DNA from: an uncultured Victivallales bacterium
GTDB lineage: Bacteria > Verrucomicrobiota > Lentisphaeria > Victivallales > UBA1829
Length of the DNA: 64,000 nt
Assembly (NCBI GenBank): GCA_944390795.1
Contig: CALXRI010000009.1
Coordinates: forward strand, 1 to 64,000
Direction: 5' to 3'
Shown: positions 15,066 to 24,044 of the stretch, piece after piece
Layout: every line of letters starts with the position of its first letter
How positions within the stretch are numbered: position 1 is the first letter of the stretch
Translations under genes and position numbers: made by a program
Notes under the pieces: generated by a model
Told to the model about the DNA's origin: nothing
What the model saw: only the letters and a program-made list of their open reading frames with translations
Databases searched by the model: none

Positions 15066-16169
15066 ATGGAACCCGGAAAAACCACTGCCTGTTTCGGTGA
15101 AGTCATGCTCCGGCTGGGAGCGCCGGGGAAGCTGCGTCTTGCCCAGAGCCTGCCGGGAATGCTGGAAGCCACGTTCGGGGGGGGAGAGGCCAATGTCTGC
15201 GCCTCGCTTGCCATGCTCGGGAGCAAAAGCCGCTATCTGAGTGCGCTGCCGGACAATCCGGTCAGCCGCGCCTTCGCCGCGCAGCTCCGCGGCATCGGCG
15301 CCGACACGGATCACATTCTTTATACGCAGGGGGGGCGCATGGGAATCTACTTCGTGGAGCATGGCGCAGCGCAGCGTCCCTCGAATGTCATCTACGACCG
15401 CGCGCACTCGGTCATTGCCGAATCCGGACCGGAATGCTATGACTTCAAGTCCATGCTGTCCGGATGCGGACACCTGCATATCACGGGCATCACACCGTCC
15501 CTGAGCGAAAAGGCGTATCTGTCAACCCTGCGCCTTGCGGAAAAAGCCGCGGAGATGGGAATCTCCGTCTCCTGCGATCTGAATTTCCGGAAGAAACTCT
15601 GGAGATGGAAGGAGGGAATGGCGCCCGGGGATCTGGCGGCGGCGTGCATGGGAAAAATCGTCGCCTGCGCAAATCTCATCATCGGCAACGAGGAGGACGC
15701 CGCGGATGTCTTCGGCATCCATGCGGACGGAACGGCGGTGGAAAGCGGGAAACTGAACATTCCGGGCTACGCCGCGGTTGCGGCCCGTCTTTCCGGCAGA
15801 TTTCCGAAGGCGGAATTCATTGCGCTCACCCTGCGCGAAAGCATCTCCGCGGATCACAACAACTGGGGCGGGATGCTGTTCGAATGCAGAACAGGAAAAG
15901 CGTATCTGGCGCCGCTCAACGCCGCCGGACAGTACACGCCGTATGAGATCCGCGACATCGTGGACCGCTTCGGAGGCGGCGACTCCTTCAGCGCGGGACT
16001 GATCCACGCGCTTGGCACCCCCGAATATTCCGCCCCGGAAACGGCCATCCGCTTTGCAATCGCGGCGAGCTGTCTGAAACACACGGTCAAAGGCGACTAC
16101 AACTATGCGACATGCGCGGAAGTCGTCTCCCTGATGAACGGCAGCGCATCCGGCAGGGTCAGACGCTGA
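15066..16169 (+). CDS. kdgK: PfkB family sugar kinase, 2-keto-3-deoxygluconate/galactonate kinase
   Basis: A 367-residue ribokinase-fold kinase. Residues about 34-42 hold the substrate motif FGGGEANVC; the ATP/anion-hole motif DRFGGGDSFSAG carries the catalytic base D306. The sequence CFGEVMLRLGAPG at the start and CDLNFRKKLW in the middle are typical of KDG kinases. AGGAG precedes the ATG. It is first of the operon with galactonate dehydratase and the DgoA-type aldolase, so it should phosphorylate 2-keto-3-deoxygalactonate, a job done in E. coli by the unrelated DgoK. It contains runs of eight G (15177-15184) and seven G inside the frame, possible slippage points. kdgK is the closest symbol; dgoK by function. 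Confidence 0.85.
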   Translation: MEPGKTTACFGEVMLRLGAPGKLRLAQSLPGMLEATFGGGEANVCASLAMLGSKSRYLSALPDNPVSRAFAAQLRGIGADTDHILYTQGGRMGIYFVEHGAAQRPSNVIYDRAHSVIAESGPECYDFKSMLSGCGHLHITGITPSLSEKAYLSTLRLAEKAAEMGISVSCDLNFRKKLWRWKEGMAPGDLAAACMGKIVACANLIIGNEEDAADVFGIHADGTAVESGKLNIPGYAAVAARLSGRFPKAEFIALTLRESISADHNNWGGMLFECRTGKAYLAPLNAAGQYTPYEIRDIVDRFGGGDSFSAGLIHALGTPEYSAPETAIRFAIAASCLKHTVKGDYNYATCAEVVSLMNGSASGRVRR

Positions 16170-16181
16170 AGGAGAAGCGGA

Positions 16182-17345
16182 ATGAAAATCACAAAAATCG
16201 AACCGCTTCTGGTCGGCGCGCCCACTCCGGGCGTGGGCCTGCTTTCCAGCCGGAACTATCTCTTCATCCGCGTTCATACCGACGAGGGCATCTCGGGACT
16301 CGGCGAGGCCACGCTGGAAAGCCATGACAATGCAGTGCTCGGGGCGCTCAAGGACATCGAAACCCTGGTCCTCGGCGAAGATCCGGCACGGATAGAGCAT
16401 CTGACGCAGAAAATGCTCAGACAGCTCTTCTGGAAGGGCGGCGTCATCAAGGGCAGCGCCATTGCCGGCGTGGAACTGGCGCTGTGGGACATTCTCGGCA
16501 AAAGCCTCGGACAGCCCGTCTACAAGCTGCTCGGAGGCGCCTGCCGGGATAAAATCCGGGTCTATGTCAACGGATGGAGCGGCGGCTCCCTCGACCCGGC
16601 CGTCATCCGGGAAAAACTGCATTCGGCAATGGAGGCGGGATATGACGCGTTCAAATTCAGTCTTGCCCGGCCGGTCTGGCCGCTCAGCGATCTTGCCGGA
16701 CTCCGCCGAATCGCAAAGGCCGCGGAAACCATCCGGGAAACCGCCGGACCCGACGCCATGCTCATGTTTGACGGACACGGGCGTTACGACGCGGATTTCG
16801 CCATCCGGGTCGCCGGAATTCTGCGCTCGCTGGATTTCGCATTTTTCGAAGAACCCTGCCAGCCGGAAGACGAGGAAGGGCTGGCGAAAGTGGCGCGCCA
16901 TGCGGATCTTCCGGTCGCGGCCGGAGAACGTCTCGCCTTCCTGCCGGAATTCAAACGTCTGCTGGTTCGCGGATGCGCAAGCGTCGTTCAGCCGGATATC
17001 GGGCACTGCTGCGGGTTCGGCACCGCGCTCAAGGCCGCCCGGCTCGCCGAGGCGTTCAACGCGTTCGTCGCCCCGCACGGACCGATGAGCCCGGTCATCA
17101 CGACCATCTCGCTGCACCTTGACGCCGTCATACCGAACTTTCTGATCCAGGAACGGCTTTTCCTGAACGACTGGAGAAACGAGGTCATCCGGGAACCCCT
17201 GCGGGTGGAAGACGGTTTCCTCACGCTGAATGACAGGCCGGGATGGGGCATTGAACTCAATGACGACGTATGCGCGGCCCATCCGGCAGTGCGTCCCCAT
17301 ACCCCCCAGCTCTACCGCCCGGACGGGGCGGTCTGCGACTGGTGA
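16182..17345 (+). CDS. dgoD: D-galactonate dehydratase
   Basis: A 387-residue enolase-superfamily dehydratase converting D-galactonate to 2-keto-3-deoxygalactonate. The Mg ligands are D197, E223 and E249, and the catalytic His are H199 (in FDGHGRYD) and H299 (in APHGPMSP). From memory, E. coli DgoD uses D183, H185, E209, E235 and H285, so all five are shifted by exactly 14, which argues strongly for this activity over other acid-sugar dehydratases. GGAG lies seven bases before the ATG, 12 bases after the kinase stop. A hairpin at 17357-17382 separates it from the aldolase gene. Confidence 0.88.
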   Translation: MKITKIEPLLVGAPTPGVGLLSSRNYLFIRVHTDEGISGLGEATLESHDNAVLGALKDIETLVLGEDPARIEHLTQKMLRQLFWKGGVIKGSAIAGVELALWDILGKSLGQPVYKLLGGACRDKIRVYVNGWSGGSLDPAVIREKLHSAMEAGYDAFKFSLARPVWPLSDLAGLRRIAKAAETIRETAGPDAMLMFDGHGRYDADFAIRVAGILRSLDFAFFEEPCQPEDEEGLAKVARHADLPVAAGERLAFLPEFKRLLVRGCASVVQPDIGHCCGFGTALKAARLAEAFNAFVAPHGPMSPVITTISLHLDAVIPNFLIQERLFLNDWRNEVIREPLRVEDGFLTLNDRPGWGIELNDDVCAAHPAVRPHTPQLYRPDGAVCDW

Positions 17346-17356
17346 TTCAGGAAACG

Positions 17357-17382
17357 GCCTCCCCTCACCCCGTGAAAGAGGC
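17357..17382 (+). promoter_or_regulatory. Intercistronic hairpin in the galactonate operon
   Basis: GCCTC (17357-17361) pairs with GAGGC (17378-17382) and inside it TCAC pairs with GTGA around CCC. No T run follows, so it is more likely an RNA-stabilising or attenuating structure between dgoD and dgoA than a full terminator. Confidence 0.5.
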
Positions 17383-17410
17383 GGGATAATGAAAAAAAGG
17401 AACTGAAACG

Positions 17411-18019
17411 ATGAGTTTTGAAGCTCTGCTGAGACAATGCCCACTGATTGCAATTCTGCGCGGAATCCGGCCGGGAGAGGTGCAAGCGGTCTGCGACGCC
17501 CTGTATGAATCCGGCATCCTGCTTCTGGAAATCCCCCTGAATTCGCCGTCCGCTCTCCGGAGCATCGGAATTGCGGCGCGCCATGTGAAGTCCCGCCAGC
17601 TCGCCGGAGCCGGAACCGTGCTGACGCCGGAAGAAGCCGCATCCGTCCGTGACGCGGGCGGGGAGTTCATCATTTCCCCGAACACCGACCCGGAGGTGAT
17701 CCGGGCTTCCAAACGCCTCGGCATGATCTCCATTCCCGGTTTCCTGACGCCGAGCGAAGCCTTCTGCGCAATCCGCGCGGGAGCCGACTATCTGAAACTG
17801 TTTCCCGCCGGCAGCTTCGGCCCCGGTTATGTCAAGGATCTGAAAGCCGTCGTCAAACATCCGATCCTCGCCGTCGGCGGGATCAACCGGGAGAATCTCC
17901 GCTCCTATCTGGACGTCTGCACGGGCGCCGGAATCGGCAGCGCGCTTTACAAGGCGGGAAAAAGCGCGGATGCGGTACGGGCGGATGCGCAGGCGTTCCT
18001 GCAGGCATCCGTCCGCTGA
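17411..18019 (+). CDS. dgoA: 2-dehydro-3-deoxy-6-phosphogalactonate aldolase
   Basis: A 202-residue class I aldolase of the KDPG/KHG family, cleaving the 6-phospho keto-deoxy acid to pyruvate and glyceraldehyde 3-phosphate. The start PLIAILRGI and the motif EIPLNSP with E40 match DgoA better than Eda; the Schiff-base lysine is K129 in DYLKLFPAG, followed by FGPGYVKDLKAV and AVGGI. AGGA lies about ten bases before the ATG. It is third and last in the galactonate operon and completes the De Ley-Doudoroff route. It is convergent with the Gfo/Idh gene at 18067, 47 bases away. Confidence 0.9.
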   Translation: MSFEALLRQCPLIAILRGIRPGEVQAVCDALYESGILLLEIPLNSPSALRSIGIAARHVKSRQLAGAGTVLTPEEAASVRDAGGEFIISPNTDPEVIRASKRLGMISIPGFLTPSEAFCAIRAGADYLKLFPAGSFGPGYVKDLKAVVKHPILAVGGINRENLRSYLDVCTGAGIGSALYKAGKSADAVRADAQAFLQASVR

Positions 18020-18066
18020 CGGGAAAAACAGCCTGACGGCCAGAAAGGTGTTTCCGTTCCGCGGAA

Positions 18067-19056
18067 TTACGCGCAATCGGCGGCTTTCTGAATCTCCAGC
18101 GTCCGCCGCGTGCTCTGAAGAACGACCTGTGTCGTCAGATCAACCGGATCGCCGGCGATGTCGCGCAGAAAACTTTCCAGATAATCCATCGGCGCCTGCG
18201 CGGGCGGAGCAATCAGCGTGACATCTTTTCTGCTCTTCAGATAAGCCTTCACGTGCTTGTCCGAGCAGTTGAATTCGATCATGCCGCCGGTTCCCCAGAT
18301 GTCGAATCTCCAGTAGGTGGGCATGGAGAAGCCGATGGAATCCGGCGCGGAGTAGGAGACGTCTCCGAGCACGCCGCAGCCGTTGCTCAAGGTGAGCATG
18401 AACTGGGCGGCGTCGTTGAAGCAGTCGCATCCGGAGTCGAACGCCTGCCAGGTGCGCGCGGCGACAGTGCCGCTGATTTCCAGACCGGTCAGCCAGGGAA
18501 TGATGTCAACGGCATGACTGGCAATGTCATTGATTGTTCCGCCGTGTTTTCCGGGCTCGAAATACCATGCGGGACGGCTGCCGCGCATCAGGGGATGCTG
18601 ACCGCCGAACTGAATCTGCGTGATTTTTCCGAGCGTGCCGCCGCGGATCAGCTCCCGCGCCGTCGCGAAATTCGGGACGGAGCGCAGTTCATACATGCAT
18701 CCGACCTTGCATCCGGAGGTTTCCGCGAGATGTCCGATCTCGTCCAGTTCCGCAAGGGAAGTGCAGAGCGGCTTGTCGGCGATCACATGCTTCCCGGCCT
18801 TCAGCGCACGGACGGCAAGACTGCCGCGTTTCGCATAATAGTCTCCGATTGCGACAATGTCACAGTCCGCATGGCGCAGCATTTCATCGAAATCCCGGTC
18901 GGTCAGCTTGATATCGGGACGGGTCGGAAGCAGGGAAGCCGTCTCGTCCTCCTCGCACACGGCGGTCAGCTCCAGGGCGGGATTCCGGAGAACTTTGTCA
19001 TAAAGGGAAAAGATGTGTCCGTGCCGGAATCCTGCAAAAGCGATTTTCAGTTTCAT
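18067..19056 (-). CDS. Gfo/Idh/MocA family oxidoreductase
   Basis: A 329-residue NAD(P)-dependent dehydrogenase. The nucleotide site is somewhat divergent at the start (IAFAGFRHGH, where the family has GxGxxG), but the DKPL motif replaces EKP at about residue 97, and the C-terminal domain has GGTINDIASHAVDIIPWL with the conserved Asp and His. Its ATG overlaps the stop of the upstream Gfo/Idh gene (ATGA), so the two are translated together. The altered fingerprint suggests a changed cofactor grip or a non-classical member. Substrate unknown; both lie divergent from an AraC regulator. Confidence 0.83.
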   Translation of the reverse strand: MKLKIAFAGFRHGHIFSLYDKVLRNPALELTAVCEEDETASLLPTRPDIKLTDRDFDEMLRHADCDIVAIGDYYAKRGSLAVRALKAGKHVIADKPLCTSLAELDEIGHLAETSGCKVGCMYELRSVPNFATARELIRGGTLGKITQIQFGGQHPLMRGSRPAWYFEPGKHGGTINDIASHAVDIIPWLTGLEISGTVAARTWQAFDSGCDCFNDAAQFMLTLSNGCGVLGDVSYSAPDSIGFSMPTYWRFDIWGTGGMIEFNCSDKHVKAYLKSRKDVTLIAPPAQAPMDYLESFLRDIAGDPVDLTTQVVLQSTRRTLEIQKAADCA

Positions 19057-20168
19057 TTCTGTTTTCCTTTTCTGCTGTTTGCAATCAGTTTCTCAAGTTC
19101 GGCGTCAAATTCCTCCGCCTTCAGAGGCAGAGAGACGGAAGATCCCTTCAGCTGGGAAAGCAGCATCGCGTTGCCGAGCTCCAGGCTGTTGATCCCCTCC
19201 GCAGCGGGAGCATAGAGCGGCGTATCATGCAGAATCGCCTCGGCGAAGTTTTCGATGATGTCGCGATGCATCGTCGGATTCGTGCCGTTCACGGGGATGT
19301 CGATGTTCCAGCGGTCCGGAAAACTCATGGTGGTCTTCGAAGTCCGGCAGAACTCAGACATCGGAATTTCATTGCGGAGGAACGAGAGCTTCCCGTTTTC
19401 AAGGACCAGGCGTCCGCGCTCCGCGGCAATTTCCAGACGGTTTGTCCCGGGAGCCTCTCCGGTGGAGGTCACAAACACACCGGTTTTCCCGTCCGGATAT
19501 TCGAAAATCGCGCTGACCTCGTCCTCGACCTCGATATCGTGGTATTTCCCGAAGAAGACCTTCGCGGTCACGGTCGCCGGCATGCCGAAAAACCACTGCA
19601 TCAGATCAAGCTGATGAGGACACTGGTTCAGGAGTACGCCGCCGCCCTCGCCCGCCCAAGTCGCGCGCCATATGCCGGAATTGTAATAAGTCTGAGTGCG
19701 GAACCAGTCTGTAATGATCCAGTTGACCCGGCGGATCGCGCCGAGTTCTCCGGAATCGATCAGCTGCTTGATCTTGATGTTCGTCGGAATTCTGCGCAGG
19801 CAGAACATCGCGCTGAGTTTGAGTTCAGGATGCGCCTTTGCGGCGGCGACGAGCCGCGCCGCTTCGGATTTCTGCACGGCAACCGGCTTTTCGACAAGGA
19901 CATGGAGACCGCGCTCCAGCGCGCGCAGGGCCAGCGGCACATGCGAATAGTGCGGCGTGGAAATGATGACGGCATCCACTTTTCCGGATTCGAAAAGAGC
20001 CTCGCTGTCGGAAAACAGTTCCGCCCCGCTCTCCTTCTGACGCTCCAGCGCTTGCGGATCGATATCGCAAAGAGCCGTGAGTTTGCAGTTTTTCAGCTGG
20101 CCGACGCTTCTGACGTGAGCGCTTCCCATCACACCGACGCCGATAATTCCGATTCTGACCACAGACAT
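19053..20168 (-). CDS. Gfo/Idh/MocA family oxidoreductase
   Basis: A 371-residue dehydrogenase with a full nucleotide fingerprint, RIGIIGVGVMGSAHV, the EKP motif in VLVEKPVAV near residue 95, and the substrate-domain motif GGGVLLNQCPHQLDLMQW, split in two by one turn, with the expected His and Asp. Start 20168 is preferred over an ATG five codons upstream because AAGGAAA lies eight bases before it. It is first of a two-gene operon, divergent from the AraC regulator at 20274, with overlapping promoters. Pairs of Gfo/Idh enzymes often oxidise and later reduce the same sugar; that is inference here. Confidence 0.87.
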   Translation of the reverse strand: MSVVRIGIIGVGVMGSAHVRSVGQLKNCKLTALCDIDPQALERQKESGAELFSDSEALFESGKVDAVIISTPHYSHVPLALRALERGLHVLVEKPVAVQKSEAARLVAAAKAHPELKLSAMFCLRRIPTNIKIKQLIDSGELGAIRRVNWIITDWFRTQTYYNSGIWRATWAGEGGGVLLNQCPHQLDLMQWFFGMPATVTAKVFFGKYHDIEVEDEVSAIFEYPDGKTGVFVTSTGEAPGTNRLEIAAERGRLVLENGKLSFLRNEIPMSEFCRTSKTTMSFPDRWNIDIPVNGTNPTMHRDIIENFAEAILHDTPLYAPAAEGINSLELGNAMLLSQLKGSSVSLPLKAEEFDAELEKLIANSRKGKQK

Positions 20169-20191
20169 TTTCTTTTCCTTCATTTTCGGTT

Positions 20192-20244
20192 TTGCCTTTT
20201 TCAGGCCATCTGTTATATTATACTGTAAAAAAAAGTTAAAACAA
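20192..20244. promoter_or_regulatory. Overlapping divergent promoters
   Basis: Plus strand: TTGCCT (20192-20197), 16 bases, TATATT (20214-20219) toward the AraC gene. Minus strand: TTGTTT (20239-20244), 16 bases, TATAAT (20217-20222) toward the Gfo/Idh pair. The -10 boxes share bases, so the two directions should compete, which gives the AraC protein a simple switch. Confidence 0.5.
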
Positions 20245-20273
20245 CAACCGCAAAGCTCTTTTTTTTAACAGAT

Positions 20274-21146
20274 ATGCTCAAAAAACTGATTCGGGAGTCG
20301 AAAAAGCTGAAATCCGTTTCCCGCCTGTTCGTGGACCGTCCGAACGGGTATGATTTCGATCTTCCGGACAACATCCTGCTTTTCACCCGGGGAGGGCTTT
20401 CCCGCGCGGCCGCCCAGGGAGCCATCCACCACCGCCATCTCCTGAACCTGAATCTCGGCGCTCCGTGCGAGCTGCTTCTGGACGGACACCGCTTCCACCT
20501 GGAAACAGGCGGCATGTTCCTGATCTATCCCTATGAAAACCACCTGTTCATGCACACGGATGAACAGGTGTTCCGGCTGATGATTACATTTGAAGTCAAA
20601 CGCAGCGACATTCTTCCGGAACGGCGTTCCTGCGCCGCGCTGAACGAGGATTCCGCCCGTCTGGCCTTCGAACTGCTCAGGGCCTACCGGAACAACGCGG
20701 AAAAATGGGATCAGACTCTGCTGCTCACGCTTCTTCTGAGCCGCTTCCGCCAGGATACGCAGAAAGACGCCGCGGCACCGCCAATCCCGGAGGAAGGCGG
20801 CTCGCTCGCCCCGCGGATCGTCCGGCACATTACAAACCACCTGGACGGAGAACTGGGGCTGGAACATCTTTCGAAACTCTTTCACATCTCCCGCAGTCAT
20901 CTGCGCCGCAGATTCCAGGAAGAGACCGGAATCAGTCTCGGAGCCTATATCCGCCGGAGCCGGATCACCCGGGCGATGTATTACCTGTGCCGGGAGGAAA
21001 GAAACATCGGTGAAATCGCCGAACTCTGCGGCTACTCCTCCATTCAGGCGTTCAGCCGCGCATTTCGGAAGGAGGCGGGAACCACCCCGCTTGCCCACCG
21101 GGCGAAACAGATTGCGCTGCGGAAAATCCGCATGCTGAAATCCTGA
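20274..21146 (+). CDS. AraC family transcriptional regulator
   Basis: A 290-residue regulator with an N-terminal cupin-like sensing domain (about 20-130; LLLDGHRFHLETGGMFLIYPYENH, broken here into its parts by charged residues) and a C-terminal AraC double helix-turn-helix (about 185-285), with ISRSHLRRRFQEETG and a second helix ending FSRAFRKEAGTTPL. No clear Shine-Dalgarno sequence lies before the ATG (only TTTTTTTAACAGAT), so expression may be low. It is divergent from the two Gfo/Idh genes, which are its likely targets. The inducer is probably a sugar. Confidence 0.86.
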   Translation: MLKKLIRESKKLKSVSRLFVDRPNGYDFDLPDNILLFTRGGLSRAAAQGAIHHRHLLNLNLGAPCELLLDGHRFHLETGGMFLIYPYENHLFMHTDEQVFRLMITFEVKRSDILPERRSCAALNEDSARLAFELLRAYRNNAEKWDQTLLLTLLLSRFRQDTQKDAAAPPIPEEGGSLAPRIVRHITNHLDGELGLEHLSKLFHISRSHLRRRFQEETGISLGAYIRRSRITRAMYYLCREERNIGEIAELCGYSSIQAFSRAFRKEAGTTPLAHRAKQIALRKIRMLKS

Positions 21147-21343
21147 CAGGTCCGTCTCCGGGGCGTTCCCTCCGCACCGGGGAGCAAATCCGGATGATCC
21201 GCACTGCCGGAACCAGGATTTTTCATGCGGAACTGTTCCAGGAAACGGCTGAGAAAAGCATTTTTTTTTCGTCTCTTCTGGCTATTTTTCAAAGTTGTGG
21301 TAAATTACCGTCCGGGAGCATAACATTCAAGAAGGAGGATCCT

Positions 21344-22939
21344 ATGGGAACGGAATGGATTGACAGGTGTCACAAGTATACCTTCATCGACGGGGAAAGC
21401 GGATTTCAGATCAACTTCGCGGGAATGAACTTTGAAGACAGGGACATCGACGAACTCGGAGAACGTTTCGGCTCGGTAAATGTCGAAATGCAGAAAATCG
21501 AGCAGGGCGAGATCAAGAATCCGGATGAAAACCGGAAAGTCACACATTTCACGGACCGCTCCATCTACACAGGTTCCCCGATCTACAACGAGGTCGAGGA
21601 CTTCGTTGCGAAAATCCGTTCCGGTGAAATCAAAGGATCGACCGGCAAACCCTTCGACGCGGCGATCATCAACGGAATCGGCGGTTCCGCACTCGGGCCC
21701 CAGCTGCTGCAGATGGCAATCAACGGCCCTTACTGGAACGAACTCTCCACCGAAAAACGCGATCATTATCTGCGCATCTACTTCCTCGACAACACCGACA
21801 CTGCGGGGCTGTATGACGCGCTTCAGGTATGCGACCTGGAGACCACGCTCGTGGTCAACGTATCGAAATCCGGCGGCACGCAGGAAACCAAAAACAACAT
21901 GATCGTCTGCATGGAGCAGTATGCAGCCCGGAAAATCGACTTCGCAAAACATGCCTGCGCAATCACCATGCGCGGAAGCGAACTCGACGGCCTTGCGCGC
22001 GGCGGCGCCTGGCTCAAGGTCTTTGAAATGGCGGAATCCATCGGCGGACGCACCAGCGAAACCAGCATTGTCGGACATCTCCCCGCCGCTCTTGCGGGCA
22101 TCGACTTCAAGGGGCTTCTCTTCGGCGCATGCCACATGGACAAGCTCACGCGCAATCCCCGGCTTTCCCACAACCCCGCCTACATGCTCTCGGCGATGTG
22201 GTATCTGGCGGGCAACGGGAAAGGCGACCGCAACATGGTCATCGTCCCGTATTCCGACCGTCTGATCCTGCTTTCGCGTTATCTGCAGCAGCTGGTCATG
22301 GAAAGCCTCGGCAAGGAAAAGGACCTTGACGGCAACACCGTCCATCAGGGCCTGAACGTCTTCGGGAACAAGGGCGGCACAGACGCCCATGCCTTCATCC
22401 AGCAGCTCAACGACGGACGTGACGATTTCTTCGTGACCTTCATTGAAGTGCTCGAGGACAAGATGAGCGCGCCGATCAGCGGTTCCATTGCCATGGGCGA
22501 CTACCTTCACGGTTTCATGGCGGGACTCTCCAACGCGCTGCGCAGCAAGAAACGCCAGGTCATCGAAATGCGGATCAACAAGGTGGACACCTTCAACGTC
22601 GGCATGCTGATCGCCCTCTATGAACGCGCCGTCGCCGCCTATGCGGAACTGATTCACATCAACGCGTTCCATCAGCCCGGCGTGCAGGCATACAAACTTG
22701 CAAGCAAGGGCGTCATCCGCCTCATGACCGACGTCGAAGCGAAACTTCCCGCGCTTGCGCCGTTTACCGGAACAGCCGCCGAATACGCATCAAAACTCAG
22801 CCTTTCCGACAGCGAATACGAACTGGAAGGCATTCTGGCGAAACTCGCCGCGAACAATGACCGCCGCAATCTGGCGTTCAATCTCCGCCGCGAATGGAAC
22901 AAGGACAAAGGCTGGGAATACACCGTTTCGGCAAAATAA
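21344..22939 (+). CDS. pgi: Glucose-6-phosphate isomerase
   Basis: A 531-residue cytoplasmic enzyme interconverting glucose 6-phosphate and fructose 6-phosphate. SIS-domain motifs are clear: INGIGGSALGP (phosphate site), NVSKSGGTQET, and the C-terminal INAFHQPGVQAYK. The start is fixed by GAAGGAGG five bases before the ATG; the frame is open for 50 codons upstream but includes no other good site. The length fits the long bacterial form. It stands after the AraC gene with its own leader, and a hairpin follows at 22994-23026. Housekeeping glycolysis. Confidence 0.93.
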   Translation: MGTEWIDRCHKYTFIDGESGFQINFAGMNFEDRDIDELGERFGSVNVEMQKIEQGEIKNPDENRKVTHFTDRSIYTGSPIYNEVEDFVAKIRSGEIKGSTGKPFDAAIINGIGGSALGPQLLQMAINGPYWNELSTEKRDHYLRIYFLDNTDTAGLYDALQVCDLETTLVVNVSKSGGTQETKNNMIVCMEQYAARKIDFAKHACAITMRGSELDGLARGGAWLKVFEMAESIGGRTSETSIVGHLPAALAGIDFKGLLFGACHMDKLTRNPRLSHNPAYMLSAMWYLAGNGKGDRNMVIVPYSDRLILLSRYLQQLVMESLGKEKDLDGNTVHQGLNVFGNKGGTDAHAFIQQLNDGRDDFFVTFIEVLEDKMSAPISGSIAMGDYLHGFMAGLSNALRSKKRQVIEMRINKVDTFNVGMLIALYERAVAAYAELIHINAFHQPGVQAYKLASKGVIRLMTDVEAKLPALAPFTGTAAEYASKLSLSDSEYELEGILAKLAANNDRRNLAFNLRREWNKDKGWEYTVSAK

Positions 22940-22993
22940 TCCTTTTCCGGCGGAGCACTTCGGAAGGGGAAAAGACAGGATATACGCAGAGAT

Positions 22994-23026
22994 ACGCCTT
23001 TCCAGGTTCCTTACCTGGCGGGGCGT
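22994..23026 (+). terminator. Hairpin between pgi and the radical SAM gene
   Basis: ACGCC (22994-22998) pairs with GGCGT (23022-23026) and, inside it, CCAGG (23002-23006) with CCTGG (23014-23018) around seven bases. No T tract follows. It could end pgi transcripts partly or shape the leader of the next gene. Confidence 0.4.
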
Positions 23027-23048
23027 TTCCGCTGAAAGGCAGAGCAGC

Positions 23049-24026
23049 ATGACAGAATCCCTGCCGGAGGATCTCCGCGCGGTCGCGGAGGTTTATCCGG
23101 TCAAAACAACCGCACACTACCGTTCGCTGATCCGCGAACCGGGCGATCCGATCTGGCGCCAGTGCATGCCGTCGCAGGAGGAGCTTGCACCGCTTCAGGA
23201 GACGCTTCCCGACGACGGACTCGGTGAAATTCCGCAGAGCCCCTGCCCGCGCCTGATCCACCGTTATGCGGACCGCGCCGTTCTCCTTTCGACCAACCGG
23301 TGTTTCGCACTCTGTCGCTTCTGCTTCCGGAAACGGCTCTGGAAAGAGCCGCCCTTCATCGTCTCCGACGAGGAGCTTGAGACGATCGATGCCTACCTGC
23401 GGGACCATCCGGAAATTCAGGACATCCTGATTTCCGGCGGCGATCCGCTCACCATTCCCGACGGACGTTTCTTTTCGATCGTGGAACGTCTCGCCGTGAT
23501 TCCCTCGCTTTCGATCATCCGGATCTGTTCGCGCGCGCCGGTGTTCGAACCCGCCCGGATTACGGACGCATTCGCCGAACGGCTCGGAAAATGCGAAAAG
23601 ACCTGGTTCATGACCCACTTCAATCATCCGCGCGAACTTACACCCGCTTCGCTTGAAGCGTGCCGGAAACTGCGCGCAAACGGCATTCCCGTCCTGAACC
23701 AGACCGTTCTTCTCAAAGGGGTCAACGACGATCCCGTGCTTCTCGCGGCTTTCTTTCATGAGCTTGCCGCCCGCAGGATCATTCCGCACTATCTCTTTCA
23801 CATTGATCCGGTCCGCGGCGCCGCGCATTTCGCGACCGGCATGAAAAAGGGACTGGAAATCATGGAATATTTCCGGAAACATCTCTCCTCCGTGGCAACG
23901 CCCGTGTTTGCGCTTGACCTGCCGGAAGGCGGCGGAAAAGTGCATCTGTTCCCCGACTATTCCGCGGGCGAGCCGCAGATCTTCCGCAGTCTGGACGGGC
24001 GGAAGATCCGGCATCCGCTGGCATGA
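23049..24026 (+). CDS. KamA family radical SAM protein (lysine 2,3-aminomutase/EpmB-like)
   Basis: A 325-residue radical SAM enzyme. The cluster motif is C85-x3-C89-x2-C92 in NRCFALCRFCFRK, preceded by HRYADRAVLLSTN. The PLP lysine of the family is kept as K297 in LPEGGGKVHLFP. The short length and the RCFALCRFCFRKRLW wording are closest to EpmB, which makes beta-lysine for elongation factor P, rather than the larger catabolic lysine aminomutases. No epmA partner or efp gene lies in the window, so the role stays open. AAAGG lies about ten bases before the ATG. The next gene, a protein kinase, starts 18 bases later. Confidence 0.83.
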   Translation: MTESLPEDLRAVAEVYPVKTTAHYRSLIREPGDPIWRQCMPSQEELAPLQETLPDDGLGEIPQSPCPRLIHRYADRAVLLSTNRCFALCRFCFRKRLWKEPPFIVSDEELETIDAYLRDHPEIQDILISGGDPLTIPDGRFFSIVERLAVIPSLSIIRICSRAPVFEPARITDAFAERLGKCEKTWFMTHFNHPRELTPASLEACRKLRANGIPVLNQTVLLKGVNDDPVLLAAFFHELAARRIIPHYLFHIDPVRGAAHFATGMKKGLEIMEYFRKHLSSVATPVFALDLPEGGGKVHLFPDYSAGEPQIFRSLDGRKIRHPLA

Positions 24027-24044
24027 GGGAAAGGGAGAGCGCGC

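Noticed and set aside
15522-17642. Long minus-strand open frame across the galactonate operon
   Set aside because: The opposite strand encodes three enzymes with complete active sites; no start signal on this strand.
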